64,000 bases of DNA from Aureispira sp963837355 (GCA_963837355.1 CAWIMY010000003.1:372001-436000), one strand, 5' to 3'; shown: positions 16,032 to 24,980, numbered from the stretch's first letter. A program made the numbers and translations. The notes: generated by a model not told the origin, from the sequence alone.

Positions 16032-17213
16032 ATGTCCAAGCAACCAATTATTTTGATTAGTAACGACGATGGTATCACAGCAGGCGGGATTGCCAGCCTA
16101 ATCGCCGTCGCCAAAGATTACGGCCACGTCGTCGTCATTGCACCAGATAGCCCCCAATCGGCACAAGGGCACTCCATTACCATAGAAGATCCTATTCGCC
16201 TACGCCGCGTCCACTTATTTGGGCCCGATGTTGAGGCGTACGAATGTTCGGGCACCCCTGTCGATTGTATTAAAATTGCCAAATACGTGGTGCTCAAAGA
16301 TCGCCCCGTTCGCTTGTGCTTGTCGGGGGTCAACCACGGCTCCAATGCTTCGACCAATGTGTTGTACTCTGGTACCATGTCTGCCGCTATGGAAGCGTCT
16401 CTAGAAGGCATTCCCTCCATTGGTTTTTCGCTCTTGGATTTTTCTGCGGATGCTGATTTTGCTACGTCACAACACATCATACGCCGATTAGTAGACCGTG
16501 CCTTAAAACATGGCTTAGGTAACGCCGACCTACTCAATGTAAACATTCCAAAACTTCCCTTGCGCGATCTCAAAGGCATTCGAATTTGCCGCCAAGCCAA
16601 AGGCCACTGGGCAGAGGATTTTCAGGAAGGCGAAGATCCAATGGGTAGAAAATACTATTGGCTCAAAGGCAAATACATCTATCAAGACGAGGGCGACGAT
16701 TCTGATATTTGGGCGTTGGAAAATGGCTTCGTCTCGGTGGTACCCGTCATGCATGATTTGACCGACTACAAGGCATTGGACAGCTTGGATCATTTGACGG
16801 GCTGTAACTTTTGTAACTTTTGTCTCTTTTTGCGTTTTGTGGGGGCAGGGCTTATAATGGCGGTGCTCCCACCAACTAATTTACTCACTCTTACTTGCTT
16901 ACTTATGTTTAAAAACAAATTCTTGAATGGCTTTATAACGGGTGTAATTATTCCGTTGGTAGCATTTGTAGTGGTCTATTATCTCGATAGAGCATTGGCT
17001 TCTTCCACCTCCGTCAACATCACGGGCAATGATAAATTTCTTTGGACAGGTTTCAAAGAAAGTACGTTGGTGTTGATCGCTTTTTGTTTTAACTTAATCC
17101 CAACCTATATTGCGAATAAACGTTATATGGAAGAATTCATTCGCGGTATTATGGTACCAACAGTGATTTATTGTTTTATTTGGTTTTTCTATTATAAGAG
17201 TAGCCTATTCTAA
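16032..17213 (+). CDS. surE: 5'/3'-nucleotidase SurE, reading through into a membrane protein
   Basis: Residues 1 to about 255 are a full-length SurE: ILISNDDGITAGG with the metal-binding Asp pair, APDSPQSAQGHSITI, CSGTPVDCIK, LSGVNHGSN and YSGTMSAAMEA. SurE dephosphorylates nucleoside monophosphates and helps survival in stationary phase. Normal members end near residue 255-260, but here the frame runs on through LDHLTGCNFCNF and a low-complexity stretch into a second, separate-looking protein starting with Met at 16905. A 9-bp tandem repeat (TGTAACTTT twice, 16803-16820 region) lies at the junction, and a stop (TAA) exists one base out of frame. I suspect a missing or extra base removed the surE stop; a real fusion is less likely. 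Confidence 0.85.
   Translation: MSKQPIILISNDDGITAGGIASLIAVAKDYGHVVVIAPDSPQSAQGHSITIEDPIRLRRVHLFGPDVEAYECSGTPVDCIKIAKYVVLKDRPVRLCLSGVNHGSNASTNVLYSGTMSAAMEASLEGIPSIGFSLLDFSADADFATSQHIIRRLVDRALKHGLGNADLLNVNIPKLPLRDLKGIRICRQAKGHWAEDFQEGEDPMGRKYYWLKGKYIYQDEGDDSDIWALENGFVSVVPVMHDLTDYKALDSLDHLTGCNFCNFCLFLRFVGAGLIMAVLPPTNLLTLTCLLMFKNKFLNGFITGVIIPLVAFVVVYYLDRALASSTSVNITGNDKFLWTGFKESTLVLIAFCFNLIPTYIANKRYMEEFIRGIMVPTVIYCFIWFFYYKSSLF
16905..17213 (+). CDS. Small three-helix membrane protein downstream of surE
   Basis: From the ATG at 16905 the last 102 residues of the open frame form a self-contained small membrane protein: TM1 FITGVIIPLVAFVVVYYL, TM2 ESTLVLIAFCFNLIP, TM3 MVPTVIYCFIWFFYY. Small proteins of this appearance follow surE or lpxB in many Bacteroidota genomes (recollection, not checked). 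It is 22 nt upstream of hemB, so surE, this gene and hemB may form an operon. Function unknown. Confidence 0.55.
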   Translation: MFKNKFLNGFITGVIIPLVAFVVVYYLDRALASSTSVNITGNDKFLWTGFKESTLVLIAFCFNLIPTYIANKRYMEEFIRGIMVPTVIYCFIWFFYYKSSLF

Positions 17214-17234
17214 CCAACCACACCGACTTTACTT

Positions 17235-18223
17235 ATGTACCAACGACCTAGACGCAACCGAAAAAGTGCCGCTGTCCGCTTTCATGCCCAAGAAACCCAC
17301 TTGCACGTTCAGCAATTGATTTACCCCTTCTTTTTGTACGACGGAAAAAACAAGAAAGAAGAAGTGCCTTCGTTGCCTGGCAATTATCGTTGGTCATTGG
17401 ATCGCCTTCTGCCCGAAATTGAAGCCTGCATGGAACTGGGCTTGCGCAGCTTTGTCCTCTTTCCAGCCATCGAAGAATCCCTCAAAGATCGAGTCGCCAG
17501 CTACAGCTATGCCGAGGAAAATTTCTACCTACACGCCTTGCGCAAAATCAAGGAAACCTTTCCTGAAACTTGCTTGATGACCGATGTCGCAATGGATCCG
17601 TACAGCTCCGATGGGCACGATGGTTTGGTGTCAGAAGGCGTTATTTTAAACGACGAAACCTTGCCTATTCTAGGCAAAATGGCAGTCGCACAAGCACAAG
17701 CGGGAGCCGATATTTTGGGCCTTCGGATATGATGGATGGCCGCGTGGGCTTTATCCGCGAGGAATTGGATGAAGCGGGCTATTTGGATGTCTCTATTATG
17801 GCCTATACGGCCAAATACGCATCGGCTTTTTACGGCCCGTTCCGCGATGCCTTAGACTCTGCCCCCAAAGCAGGAGACAAAAAAACGTACCAAATGAATC
17901 CCGCTAATAAGCGCGAGGCTTTAATTGAGGCAACTTTGGACATCCAAGAAGGCGCGGATTACCTAATGGTAAAACCTGCTCTGCCTTATTTAGACATCAT
18001 TCACCTCCTCAAAGAGCATTGTGATGTTCCTATTTCGGCTTATAATGTCAGCGGCGAATGCGCCATGTTGATTGCCGCCTGCCAAAACGGTTGGCTCAAT
18101 TTTGAGCAAGCCATGCCCGAAATGTTGCTGTCTATCAAGCGAGCAGGGGCCGATGTTATTTTGACTTATTTTGCGAAAGCGTATGCGGAATTGGTTCGTG
18201 ATGGAAAGGGCTTTAGAGGATAG
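17235..18223 (+). CDS. hemB: Porphobilinogen synthase (delta-aminolevulinate dehydratase), frameshifted
   Basis: The two reading frames together give a complete HemB of about 329 residues, which condenses two 5-aminolevulinate molecules into porphobilinogen. Visible: N-terminal RPRRNRKSAAVR, LIYPFFLYDG, the metal-binding region DVAMDPYSSDGHDGL, the PSDMMDGRVG motif, and both active-site lysines, in AYTAKYASAFYGPFR and in YLMVKPALPYLD. The usual zinc cysteines are replaced in the SSDGH segment, so the enzyme is probably Mg-dependent. The frame breaks at GGGCC (17717-17721), where one missing C would restore GADILGPSDMMDG. Because hemB is rarely dispensable, this is most likely a sequence error. 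Confidence 0.92.
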
Positions 18224-18234
18224 GGCTTCTTTTT

Positions 18235-18287
18235 GAAATTTATTGTGTAGGGCTTTATTGCAATAAAGTCCTACACAATAAAATTTC
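18235..18287. terminator. Long bidirectional terminator between hemB and nitrilase gene
   Basis: A long imperfect palindrome: GAAATTTATTGTGTAGG pairs with CCTACACAATAAAATTTC, with inner arms CTTTATT/AATAAAG around GC. It separates the convergent stops of hemB and the nitrilase gene and overlaps the latter's stop by 2 nt. Confidence 0.8.
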
Positions 18288-19245
18288 ATTCCAATTTGAT
18301 GGTGCTTTGCCGCGTCCGATTTACCCGCAATTGCGTCACATCAGGGCGCGAATAATGCCCCGCAGGATCGAAATTTTGCCGCTCTTCATAAATGCGGTTG
18401 AAATCCAAGACGGCGTATAAATTGCCTTCCGTGGTCGTATCGGGAGCGAGGATAAATTCCCCGTCAGGGCCAGCAATGCAAGAACCGCCATCGGCGAGTA
18501 CGTCAGGCGCGTTAGCCAAAATCGCGTCCAAGTGAGGCGTATCGGCGGGAAAATCGCTTTTTTTCATCAAACAAGATACCGAGATCACAAAAGAGCGGCC
18601 TTCGCGCGCCATAAAGCGCGTAATGTCTTTGGTATTGTGTTCACTGCCAGGCCACACGGCAATGTGTAAGTTTTCGCCTTGACCATAGAGAGCAGCGCGC
18701 GGCAGGGGCATCCAGTTTTCCCAACAGTTGAGGCCGCCCACTGTAAATTGCTTGAGCCGATGCACTTGTAAGCCGTGCCCATCACCAGGCGACCAAGTAA
18801 GGCGTTCGTCGTAAGTCGGTTGTAATTTGCGATGGACGGATTGCAGCGCGCCTTGGGCATTGATGTACACCAAAGAAGCGTACAGACTGTGGCCGCCTCG
18901 GTCTTGCGGACGCTCAATAACGCCTAAATAAACCGCTAATTGATGCTTTCGCGCAAGCGCACAAACCTCCTCTAAATCTCCTGCTTCGATAACCACACTG
19001 TTGCGCGCATAATGCGCATGCAATTCTTTGACAAGGGTTTTGTTCCACTCGGCACCACCTGTTAGCGCCAGCCAAAAAGGATAACCTGGCACTAAGCCCT
19101 CGCCAAAAACGATGAGCTCTGCTCCTTCTTCGGCAGCCTCTCGCATGGATTGGGCGACTTTTGCTAAGGTTTTTTCTTTGTTTAGCCACACGGGGGCAAT
19201 CTGAGCGAGGGCTACTTTGAGTTGGTGGTTGGCAAGCAAAATCAT
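18286..19245 (-). CDS. Carbon-nitrogen hydrolase (nitrilase superfamily)
   Basis: A 319-residue member of the nitrilase superfamily. The catalytic triad is visible: Glu in VFGEGLVPGYPFW (about residue 48), Lys in HRKLQPTYDERL (about 139) and Cys in GGLNCWENWMPL (about 173). The ELIVFGE..PGYP and CWEN..PL motifs are those of branch 1 nitrilases (aliphatic/aryl nitrilases, EC 3.5.5.x) rather than amidases, and length fits. It would convert a nitrile to the acid and ammonia; the natural substrate is unknown. Cytoplasmic. Transcribed on its own, convergent with hemB. Confidence 0.88.
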   Translation of the reverse strand: MILLANHQLKVALAQIAPVWLNKEKTLAKVAQSMREAAEEGAELIVFGEGLVPGYPFWLALTGGAEWNKTLVKELHAHYARNSVVIEAGDLEEVCALARKHQLAVYLGVIERPQDRGGHSLYASLVYINAQGALQSVHRKLQPTYDERLTWSPGDGHGLQVHRLKQFTVGGLNCWENWMPLPRAALYGQGENLHIAVWPGSEHNTKDITRFMAREGRSFVISVSCLMKKSDFPADTPHLDAILANAPDVLADGGSCIAGPDGEFILAPDTTTEGNLYAVLDFNRIYEERQNFDPAGHYSRPDVTQLRVNRTRQSTIKLE

Positions 19246-19406
19246 ATGGTATGGGTTATTAGATCAACAAATAGCTTATGGCAAACAAACCTACTAAATC
19301 CCCGTGGCACTTCGTTTTTCTTAGCGATTATTCTTACAACACTCTAACTCCGCGCGGCTGCCGCATACTTATCGGGAGTAAGCTTACTAGAACCTCATTT
19401 TTATTC

Positions 19407-20741
19407 CTAGGCCTCTTGCTGTTGCCGATAATAGTTGCCCCAAGTGACTAACCCTAGTCCCAAACAGGCCGCGATGACATAACCAACAACGACAGGTAAA
19501 ATATCGTCCTTATATTGCATACTAATCAATGTACCGAAGCCTGTGCCGATTAGGGTAGCAGACGCGCCCACTAAAGTAGAACCAAGCCCCGCGACCGCAC
19601 CTAATGGCTCTAGAGCTAGGCTGTTCATATTTCCAAACAGAATACCTGTACAAAACAAGGCACCTGCTAAATACGTCAAGGCGCTCCATAAAGACAACTC
19701 CCAGCCCCCCAATAACAGCCCCCCTACAAACACCAGCGACCAAAGCAACACTGTTGACAACGCCACCAACACGAGTGGCCGCATCCCAAAATGCTGTACC
19801 AGCCAACCATTTATAAACGAGGCCAAGCCCATAAACGCCGATAAGCCCCCTATGTAAAAGGCAAACTGTTTTCCTAGATCGTATTGCGCTTGCAAAATTT
19901 GTTGGGAACAATTCAGAAATCCCAAAAAAGCCCCTGTCACCAACCCTGCCATTAGGGTGTACGCTAGGGCATCTTTTTCTTTCCAAACTTTGGTGAGGGA
20001 CTCTTTAAATTGCGACCGCGATAAGGTGATGCGGTCTTCTTTTTCGAGGGTTTCGGGCATTCTTATCAAAAACCAAAGCAACAATAGCGCGCTAAGGACT
20101 CCAATGACCACAAAAATAATTCGCCAAGTGGTTAAATTGACAATCAACTGCCCCAAGGCAGGCGCAAAGGCAGGGATAAGCATAAAAATAGCTCTAACAA
20201 ACGACATGATTTTCGCCATTTTATCCCCTTTAAATTGATCGCGGACGATGGCTAAACTCAAGGTACGGGGACTAGCTAGACCAATCCCTTGTAAGAAGCG
20301 CGCCACCAGCAACACGTCAAGGCTCTGTGCAAAAAAGGACAAGGCGGTTCCCACAAATAAAAGGGCAAAACCTGCGCACATAGGGATTCTGCGCCCAAAG
20401 CTATCCGAGAGGGTTCCGTAAAAGAGTTGCCCAATGGCCAAACCCAAAAAAAGTACGGATATAATCCACTGCATTTTATTATCGCTCTCTACCCCCAATT
20501 CCTCTTTCATAGGAGACAGTGCTGGCAAAACCGTATCAATACAAAGCGAGGACAAGCCCATGATTAAGCCCAATAAAATGATGAACTCCCAGCGGCCTAT
20601 GGCCTGTTCCTCAAAGAAGTTACTTTTTGTAGCATCTTCCCCTTCTTCTCTCTCCCCTTTTGCACTTTCTTTCATATCTTTATCTACCGTTGTATGGGAA
20701 ATTTTCCTAGTTGCTTCTATCAGGCATTGCTCTTCTACCAT
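19407..20741 (-). CDS. Bcr/CflA family multidrug efflux MFS transporter
   Basis: A 444-residue major facilitator superfamily protein with about 12 membrane segments. Family marks: TM1 motif LGLIMGLSSLCIDTVLPALS (Asp and Pro in TM1 are typical of the Bcr/CflA drug:H+ antiporter group), the loop 2-3 motif GQLFYGTLSDSFGRRIP, and GIGLASPRTLSLAIVRD in TM4-5. An unusual charged N-terminal extension of about 45 residues precedes TM1 (many Glu, Lys and Thr); a start at the internal Met of MKESAKGE is possible. Expected in the inner membrane, exporting drugs such as bicyclomycin or chloramphenicol; true substrate unknown. Confidence 0.88.
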   Translation of the reverse strand: MVEEQCLIEATRKISHTTVDKDMKESAKGEREEGEDATKSNFFEEQAIGRWEFIILLGLIMGLSSLCIDTVLPALSPMKEELGVESDNKMQWIISVLFLGLAIGQLFYGTLSDSFGRRIPMCAGFALLFVGTALSFFAQSLDVLLVARFLQGIGLASPRTLSLAIVRDQFKGDKMAKIMSFVRAIFMLIPAFAPALGQLIVNLTTWRIIFVVIGVLSALLLLWFLIRMPETLEKEDRITLSRSQFKESLTKVWKEKDALAYTLMAGLVTGAFLGFLNCSQQILQAQYDLGKQFAFYIGGLSAFMGLASFINGWLVQHFGMRPLVLVALSTVLLWSLVFVGGLLLGGWELSLWSALTYLAGALFCTGILFGNMNSLALEPLGAVAGLGSTLVGASATLIGTGFGTLISMQYKDDILPVVVGYVIAACLGLGLVTWGNYYRQQQEA

Positions 20742-20810
20742 CCAACATACAGGCAGACAGAAGGTTTTTTTGTTAGGTTGATTGTTTGATTTTCTCTTTT
20801 AATTCGTTAT

Positions 20811-21515
20811 ATGTCTACTGCTTTATTTGGACAAGTCCAGCTCCCTTGTATTCCTGTTAGAGCCGCCGCACAGCACAGCAGCGAGCTTGTCAACCAATTG
20901 CTCTACCAAGAAACCTACCGTATCTTGGAGCGTCGACCAGAATGGACACAGATAGCGAGCAGCCACGACGATTATGAGGGCTGGATCGCCAATAATCAGG
21001 TCTATCTAATTGACGAACAGCAATACCTACGACCTTTTTTGAAGTACCAAACTAGTTTGGCTCATTGGGATATAGTGCGAAAAGCCTTTTGTTACTTAGG
21101 AACACCGTCCTACCACGATGCGCAGGTACCTGAATCTATTTTTCCCGACCATGCGTGTTCGGCCGCACTATCTTTTGTCAATAGTCCTTACTTGTGGGGA
21201 GGGCGCACCTGTGCGGGAATTGATTGTTCGGGCTTGATGCAAATAGCCTTTAGAATGGCGGGATTGGCCTTGCCCCGCGATGCTTCGCAACAAGCCCTTT
21301 TAGGGGCGATGATTCCTTTTGGAGAGCAGCAACGGGGCGATCTAGCCTTTTTTAAGAATAAAAAAGAAAAAATAACGCACGTGGGTCTCCTATTGGGGGG
21401 CAACAGCCTTGTTCATGCTTCTGGTTGGGTACGGGTAGATGCATTGGATCAACAGGGAATTTGGCATCAAAAAAAATGTACCCACCAACTTGCATTGATT
21501 AAACGTTTGCGCTAA
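20811..21515 (+). CDS. NlpC/P60 family cysteine peptidase (C40) with N-terminal SH3-like region
   Basis: A 234-residue protein. Residues ~1-75 look like a bacterial SH3 domain (VQLPCIPVRAA, WTQIASSHDDYEGWI). The C-terminal ~130 residues are an NlpC/P60 domain with Cys in GIDCSGLMQIAFR, His in ITHVGLLLGG and a third residue in LVHASGWVRVD. Such enzymes cut gamma-D-Glu-diamino acid bonds in peptidoglycan peptides; the Bacteroidota SH3+P60 proteins are like dipeptidyl-peptidase VI/YkfC. No signal peptide is visible, suggesting a cytoplasmic role in recycling wall peptides. The start at 20811 is the first ATG after an upstream stop. Confidence 0.85.
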   Translation: MSTALFGQVQLPCIPVRAAAQHSSELVNQLLYQETYRILERRPEWTQIASSHDDYEGWIANNQVYLIDEQQYLRPFLKYQTSLAHWDIVRKAFCYLGTPSYHDAQVPESIFPDHACSAALSFVNSPYLWGGRTCAGIDCSGLMQIAFRMAGLALPRDASQQALLGAMIPFGEQQRGDLAFFKNKKEKITHVGLLLGGNSLVHASGWVRVDALDQQGIWHQKKCTHQLALIKRLR

Positions 21516-21579
21516 GCCCTTCTAATTAAATCCATTAGCAAAAATCAAGAAAAAAAGTGCTATCTTTTTTGAGCAAAAA

Positions 21580-21612
21580 TTTGCTTCTTACCTACAATTA
21601 TGCGTATATTTG
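21580..21612 (+). promoter_or_regulatory. Promoter of tRNA-Leu
   Basis: TTTG (21580-21583) and TATATTTG (21605-21612) separated by 21 nt match the Bacteroidota -33/-7 consensus (TTTG and TAnnTTTG). Transcription would start about 8 nt before the tRNA 5' end. Confidence 0.75.
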
Positions 21613-21627
21613 CATCGCATTAATAGC

Positions 21628-21712
21628 GCGGGTGTGGTGAAATTGGTAGACACGCTAGACTTAGGATCTAGTGCCGCAAGGTGTGTGGGTTCGAGTCCCT
21701 CCACCCGCACCA
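21628..21712 (+). tRNA. tRNA-Leu, anticodon TAG
   Basis: A class II tRNA of 85 nt with encoded CCA. Acceptor arms GCGGGTG (21628-21634) and CACCCGC (21702-21708) pair perfectly, followed by A and CCA. The anticodon stem CTAGA/TCTAG encloses loop CTTAGGA, giving anticodon UAG. A long variable arm (TGCCGCAAGGTGTG) and the GGTTCGAGTCC T-arm are typical of tRNA-Leu. It reads CUA and other CUN codons. Preceded by a consensus promoter and followed by a strong hairpin. Confidence 0.97.
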
Positions 21713-21729
21713 ACAGAAATTCGTAAGAA

Positions 21730-21785
21730 AAGTGCAAGTTGTCGAATCGCTGAAACAGCACATGATTCTCAACTTGCACTTTTAC
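21730..21785 (+). terminator. Hairpin terminator after tRNA-Leu
   Basis: AAGTGCAAGTTG (21730-21741) and CAACTTGCACTT (21770-21781) form a perfect 12-bp stem with a 28-nt loop, followed by TTACTTTTTT. It separates the tRNA from the trigger factor gene. Confidence 0.75.
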
Positions 21786-21813
21786 TTTTTTATCCCTTAA
21801 ATAAAATCATTCA

Positions 21814-23235
21814 ATGCCAACGATAAAGCATGAAAATGTCGATGAGCTAAATGCTATCGTAACAGTTGAGGTTGCCAAAGAAGATTACTTGCCAAAAGTA
21901 AACCAACGCCTTAAAAAGTACCGTAAAGAAGCACAAATCAGTGGTTTCCGCCCTGGAAAAGTACCGATGAGCCTCATCAAACGCAAGTTTGGTAATGCGG
22001 TTTTGATGGAAGAAATCAATGAAGCGTTAGGCAACGGTCTAAACGACTATTTTAAGGAAGAGAGTTTACGCGTGTTGGGCAACCCTATCGCTATCCTAGA
22101 CAAGGAATTGGACATTAAGATCAACAATCCCGAAAGCTACACCTTCCAATTTGAAGTAGGCTTGGCACCTGACTTTGAAGTACAAGGTATTTCTGCAGAC
22201 GACAAACTTCCCTTCTACGACATTACGGTAACAGAAGAAGCCGTAACTGACGAAATTGAGAAAGTTCGCAGCAAACAAAGTAAAGGTTTCCAGAACAACA
22301 TTACGGATGTAGAAGAAGGAGACATGTTAGCCATTCGTCTAGAAGAATTGGACGGAGAAGGCAACGTAAAAGAAAATGGTGTGGTGAAGGAAGAAACGTT
22401 CCTAGCCCTACGAGATTTGAACAATGACGGTCTTAAAGACGATTTGTTGACGGCAACTATCGGCGACAGTTTCGACTTTGATATTTATACCGTAGAAGAT
22501 AAAGCCCCTGCTTACATTCGCAAGCACGTGTTGGGCATCGAAGAAGAGCAAGAAGTGAATGAACAGTTCCGCTTGACGATCAAAGAAGTAAAACGCGTTG
22601 ACAAAGCAGAATTGAATCCAGAATTCTTCCAACAACTCTTTCCCGATGAGGAAATTGAAACAGAAGAAGCCTTCCGCGAAAAAGTAAAAAGCGAAATTTA
22701 CAAAGGGTACAAGCAAAGCGCCAACAACCACTACAGCAACTTGGTTTTTGACCACTTGTTGGAGCGCAACCAATTGGACTTGCCCATGGACTTCTTGAAA
22801 AAGTGGCTCAAAGAGAACAACCCAGAGATTACAGACGAGTTCTTTGACGGAGCAGAGTTTGAAAACTTTGTTAAAAGTACCAACTGGTCGTTGATTCGCG
22901 AAAAATTGGCCGAACAGTACGACGTAAAAGTAGACTATCAAGATGTGGAGAACATGACCCGCTCAGAGATCCTTGGTTACTTCAACTACCAGATCCCTCC
23001 TTATGGCGAGATGATGGACAGTATGCTAGAGCGTATCCTATCGGACAAAAAAGAAGTCAACAAACGCTTCGAAAGCTTAATGGATCAACGCATCTTGGAA
23101 AAGGCCGCTGAGAATATGGGCAAAGACATGATTGATAGCAGCAAGGAAGATTTTGAAACCGTATTGAAAGTTTATCAAGAAAGCAAAAATCCTGTTGCCA
23201 TCGAAGAAGCAACCACAGAAAATAGCGAAGCCTAA
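21814..23235 (+). CDS. tig: Trigger factor (ribosome-associated chaperone)
   Basis: A 473-residue trigger factor, which binds near the ribosomal exit tunnel and shields nascent chains. The N-terminal ribosome-binding domain carries the signature ISGFRPGKVPMSLIKRKFG (about residues 43-61). The central region (about 150-260) corresponds to the FKBP-like prolyl isomerase domain but is diverged, as usual in Bacteroidota. The rest is the helical substrate-binding domain, rich in Glu and Lys (RSEILGYFNYQIPPYGE). A T-rich hairpin follows. Clp genes, often next to tig, are absent here. Confidence 0.95.
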   Translation: MPTIKHENVDELNAIVTVEVAKEDYLPKVNQRLKKYRKEAQISGFRPGKVPMSLIKRKFGNAVLMEEINEALGNGLNDYFKEESLRVLGNPIAILDKELDIKINNPESYTFQFEVGLAPDFEVQGISADDKLPFYDITVTEEAVTDEIEKVRSKQSKGFQNNITDVEEGDMLAIRLEELDGEGNVKENGVVKEETFLALRDLNNDGLKDDLLTATIGDSFDFDIYTVEDKAPAYIRKHVLGIEEEQEVNEQFRLTIKEVKRVDKAELNPEFFQQLFPDEEIETEEAFREKVKSEIYKGYKQSANNHYSNLVFDHLLERNQLDLPMDFLKKWLKENNPEITDEFFDGAEFENFVKSTNWSLIREKLAEQYDVKVDYQDVENMTRSEILGYFNYQIPPYGEMMDSMLERILSDKKEVNKRFESLMDQRILEKAAENMGKDMIDSSKEDFETVLKVYQESKNPVAIEEATTENSEA

Positions 23236-23280
23236 CCTAACGGCTCTCTAAAATGAATAAACGACTACAGTCGTTACTAA

Positions 23281-23320
23281 AAAAGCACCCGTCTAAATAG
23301 ATTGGGTGCTTTTTTTTTAT
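23281..23320 (+). terminator. Rho-independent terminator after tig
   Basis: AAAAGCACCC (23281-23290) pairs with GGGTGCTTTT (23304-23313) and is followed by a run of T. It lies 45 nt after the tig stop. Confidence 0.9.
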
Positions 23321-24019
23321 AAATAATTTGTTTGTACAAAACTTTATTAGGATCTTTCCGTTATTATTTAATATGGTATAATTATTGGTTTCAGCAAGTT
23401 ACTTATGGCGGGGTATTTTATCTTTATTAGCTATCGCAGTCAATGTTTTTGACTTCCCAGTGAACAGCAAAAAATAATAATAAAAAGACTCAAAAGACGC
23501 TTTTGCTAGTAAAAGGAGCAAAAAGTAAAGAAAAAGTAGCTTTTTTGAAAAATTAAAACATGCTTTTTATACCTAGTGGTCATATTTTTATATCTTGTGC
23601 CATCAAATATTACTACCCTTAGTTGACAGGGCATAATATGGAATTATTGCGGCGCTCAGAAAAGCTGAGCAGAATAACTTCTAAGCCGTTCCCTTATTCA
23701 GAGCTAGCCTCTGGATCTCTCATTACAATGTCAGACGTACAATCGCCCCATTTTTATTGTACGCCTCTAATGTCGATGATTATTTTCTTGTCTTGCTATA
23801 TAAGAAATTTTCTAAGACAACATACGAACCCCTTAAACGACAGCTGGTATTCGCTAATGGTACTTTCTGTCGTTAGAATGTTCTCTTTGCAAAGGAGACT
23901 TCTACGCCTATCCTACATTAGTACTTGATGTATACAAATGCATTATTTGCCATTGGAATCAAATAAGCGTTTGTTTTAGTTGTTACTTAATTTTTTAAAC
24001 TTGTTAACCGTATTCTATT
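23321..24019. other. Gene-poor stretch upstream of tandem ArsR genes, with stable hairpins
   Basis: No credible protein gene is seen here; a 101-codon frame (23623-23928) has mixed, non-coding-looking composition. The stretch contains two clear hairpins: GCTCAG/CTGAGC (23654-23670) and CGTACAAT/ATTGTACG (23736-23763), which could belong to a structured RNA. It also contains TTTGTTTTAGTTGTT (about 23971-23986), identical to the complement of the leader motif at 5580 and 6880. Confidence 0.4.
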
Positions 24020-24358
24020 ATGGCAAAATCAAAAACAGAGATTTTCACTCTTAAAAATGGAAAGCAGGAAGTAAAGTTAATTTACCCTGAACTGCGTAAA
24101 GTTGTTTTAATTCTTCGTGCGATCAGCCACGATTTACGCAAAAAGATCGTAGAACTATTGCGAGAAAATGAAACTATGAATGTCACCGACATTTATGTTA
24201 AATTACGCATTGAGCAATCTGTTGCTTCTCAGCACTTGGCTATTTTACGCAAGGCAGGTATCGTTTTGACACAACGTAGAGGTAAATTTATCTACTACAC
24301 GTTGAACAACGATCGCCTCTCTGAAGTATCGATCTTGGTAGACCAATTGGCTGCCTAA
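24020..24358 (+). CDS. ArsR-type winged-helix transcriptional regulator 1
   Basis: A 112-residue single-domain regulator. A helix-turn-helix typical of ArsR/SmtB proteins spans about residues 35-85: RAISHDLRKKIVELLRENE, VTDIYVKLRIEQSVASQHLA (recognition helix with SQHL) and the beta wing RRGKFIYYTLN. No Cys or His metal site of the CxC type is visible, so it may respond to something other than metals or act constitutively. The neighbouring gene encodes a paralogue. Targets unknown. Confidence 0.88.
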   Translation: MAKSKTEIFTLKNGKQEVKLIYPELRKVVLILRAISHDLRKKIVELLRENETMNVTDIYVKLRIEQSVASQHLAILRKAGIVLTQRRGKFIYYTLNNDRLSEVSILVDQLAA

Positions 24359-24496
24359 CTTACCCTCCTATTTTATGATGACTGAACACCTGTCCCTTGT
24401 ATAATTTCGTATGTTCCTCGAAAACCCATTATACTATCTTGGTGTCAGCCACATTTGTTCTCATTTTTTAACTTTCATACCAAAATCCGCTTAACA

Positions 24497-24805
24497 ATGG
24501 AGTCACAAACAGTAATTATAGACGAAGATAAGTTAGAGTATGCCGCAGAAGTAATGCGCGCTTTAACACACGATTTGAGATTGCAAATTCTTACTTTTAT
24601 TGATAAGAATAAAACAATCAACGTGAATAAAATTTATAACACGCTAGGTTTAGAGCAATCTATTACCTCTCAACACTTGCGTATTTTGCGTTTGGCGAAC
24701 ATCGTTGAACACGAGCGTCGCGGCAAGCAAATTTTTTACAGTGTTAACTACGAATACCTACACAGTGTAGTTGGTGACATTAGCACCTTCCTTTCTAAAA
24801 TTTAA
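24497..24805 (+). CDS. ArsR-type winged-helix transcriptional regulator 2
   Basis: A 102-residue paralogue of regulator 1 with the same layout: MRALTHDLRLQILTFIDKN, YNTLGLEQSITSQHLRILRL and wing RRGKQIFYSVNYEYLHSV. I start it at the ATG at 24497 (MESQTVIIDEDK); the upstream in-frame codons have no similarity. No cysteine metal-binding motif is seen. The 138-nt gap and shared direction suggest tandem duplication; the two proteins could form heterodimers. A T-rich hairpin follows. Confidence 0.88.
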   Translation: MESQTVIIDEDKLEYAAEVMRALTHDLRLQILTFIDKNKTINVNKIYNTLGLEQSITSQHLRILRLANIVEHERRGKQIFYSVNYEYLHSVVGDISTFLSKI

Positions 24806-24838
24806 TACTACCGACCGTTAAGGTCGCTCTATTATAGT

Positions 24839-24876
24839 AATAGCAATCAACTTCGTGTTGGTTGCTATTTTTTTGT
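24839..24876 (+). terminator. Rho-independent terminator after the second ArsR gene
   Basis: AATAGCAATCAAC (24839-24851) pairs with GTTGGTTGCTATT (24857-24869) with one G-T wobble, followed by a long T-run. Confidence 0.9.
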
Positions 24877-24980
24877 TTAGAACAGTTTGTTTTTAGGCAT
24901 TACGCTCCCATTGTGGGTCTACTTGCTCCAAAAAGGGAGCAGAAATAGCAATTCCTTTCTCTCCTGCCCTACCTGAACCT

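Noticed and set aside
23623..23928. 101-codon plus-strand frame upstream of the ArsR genes
   Set aside because: Its composition is irregular (many Ser, Arg and Phe in no pattern), it has no recognised domain, and it overlaps hairpins that fit a structured RNA better.
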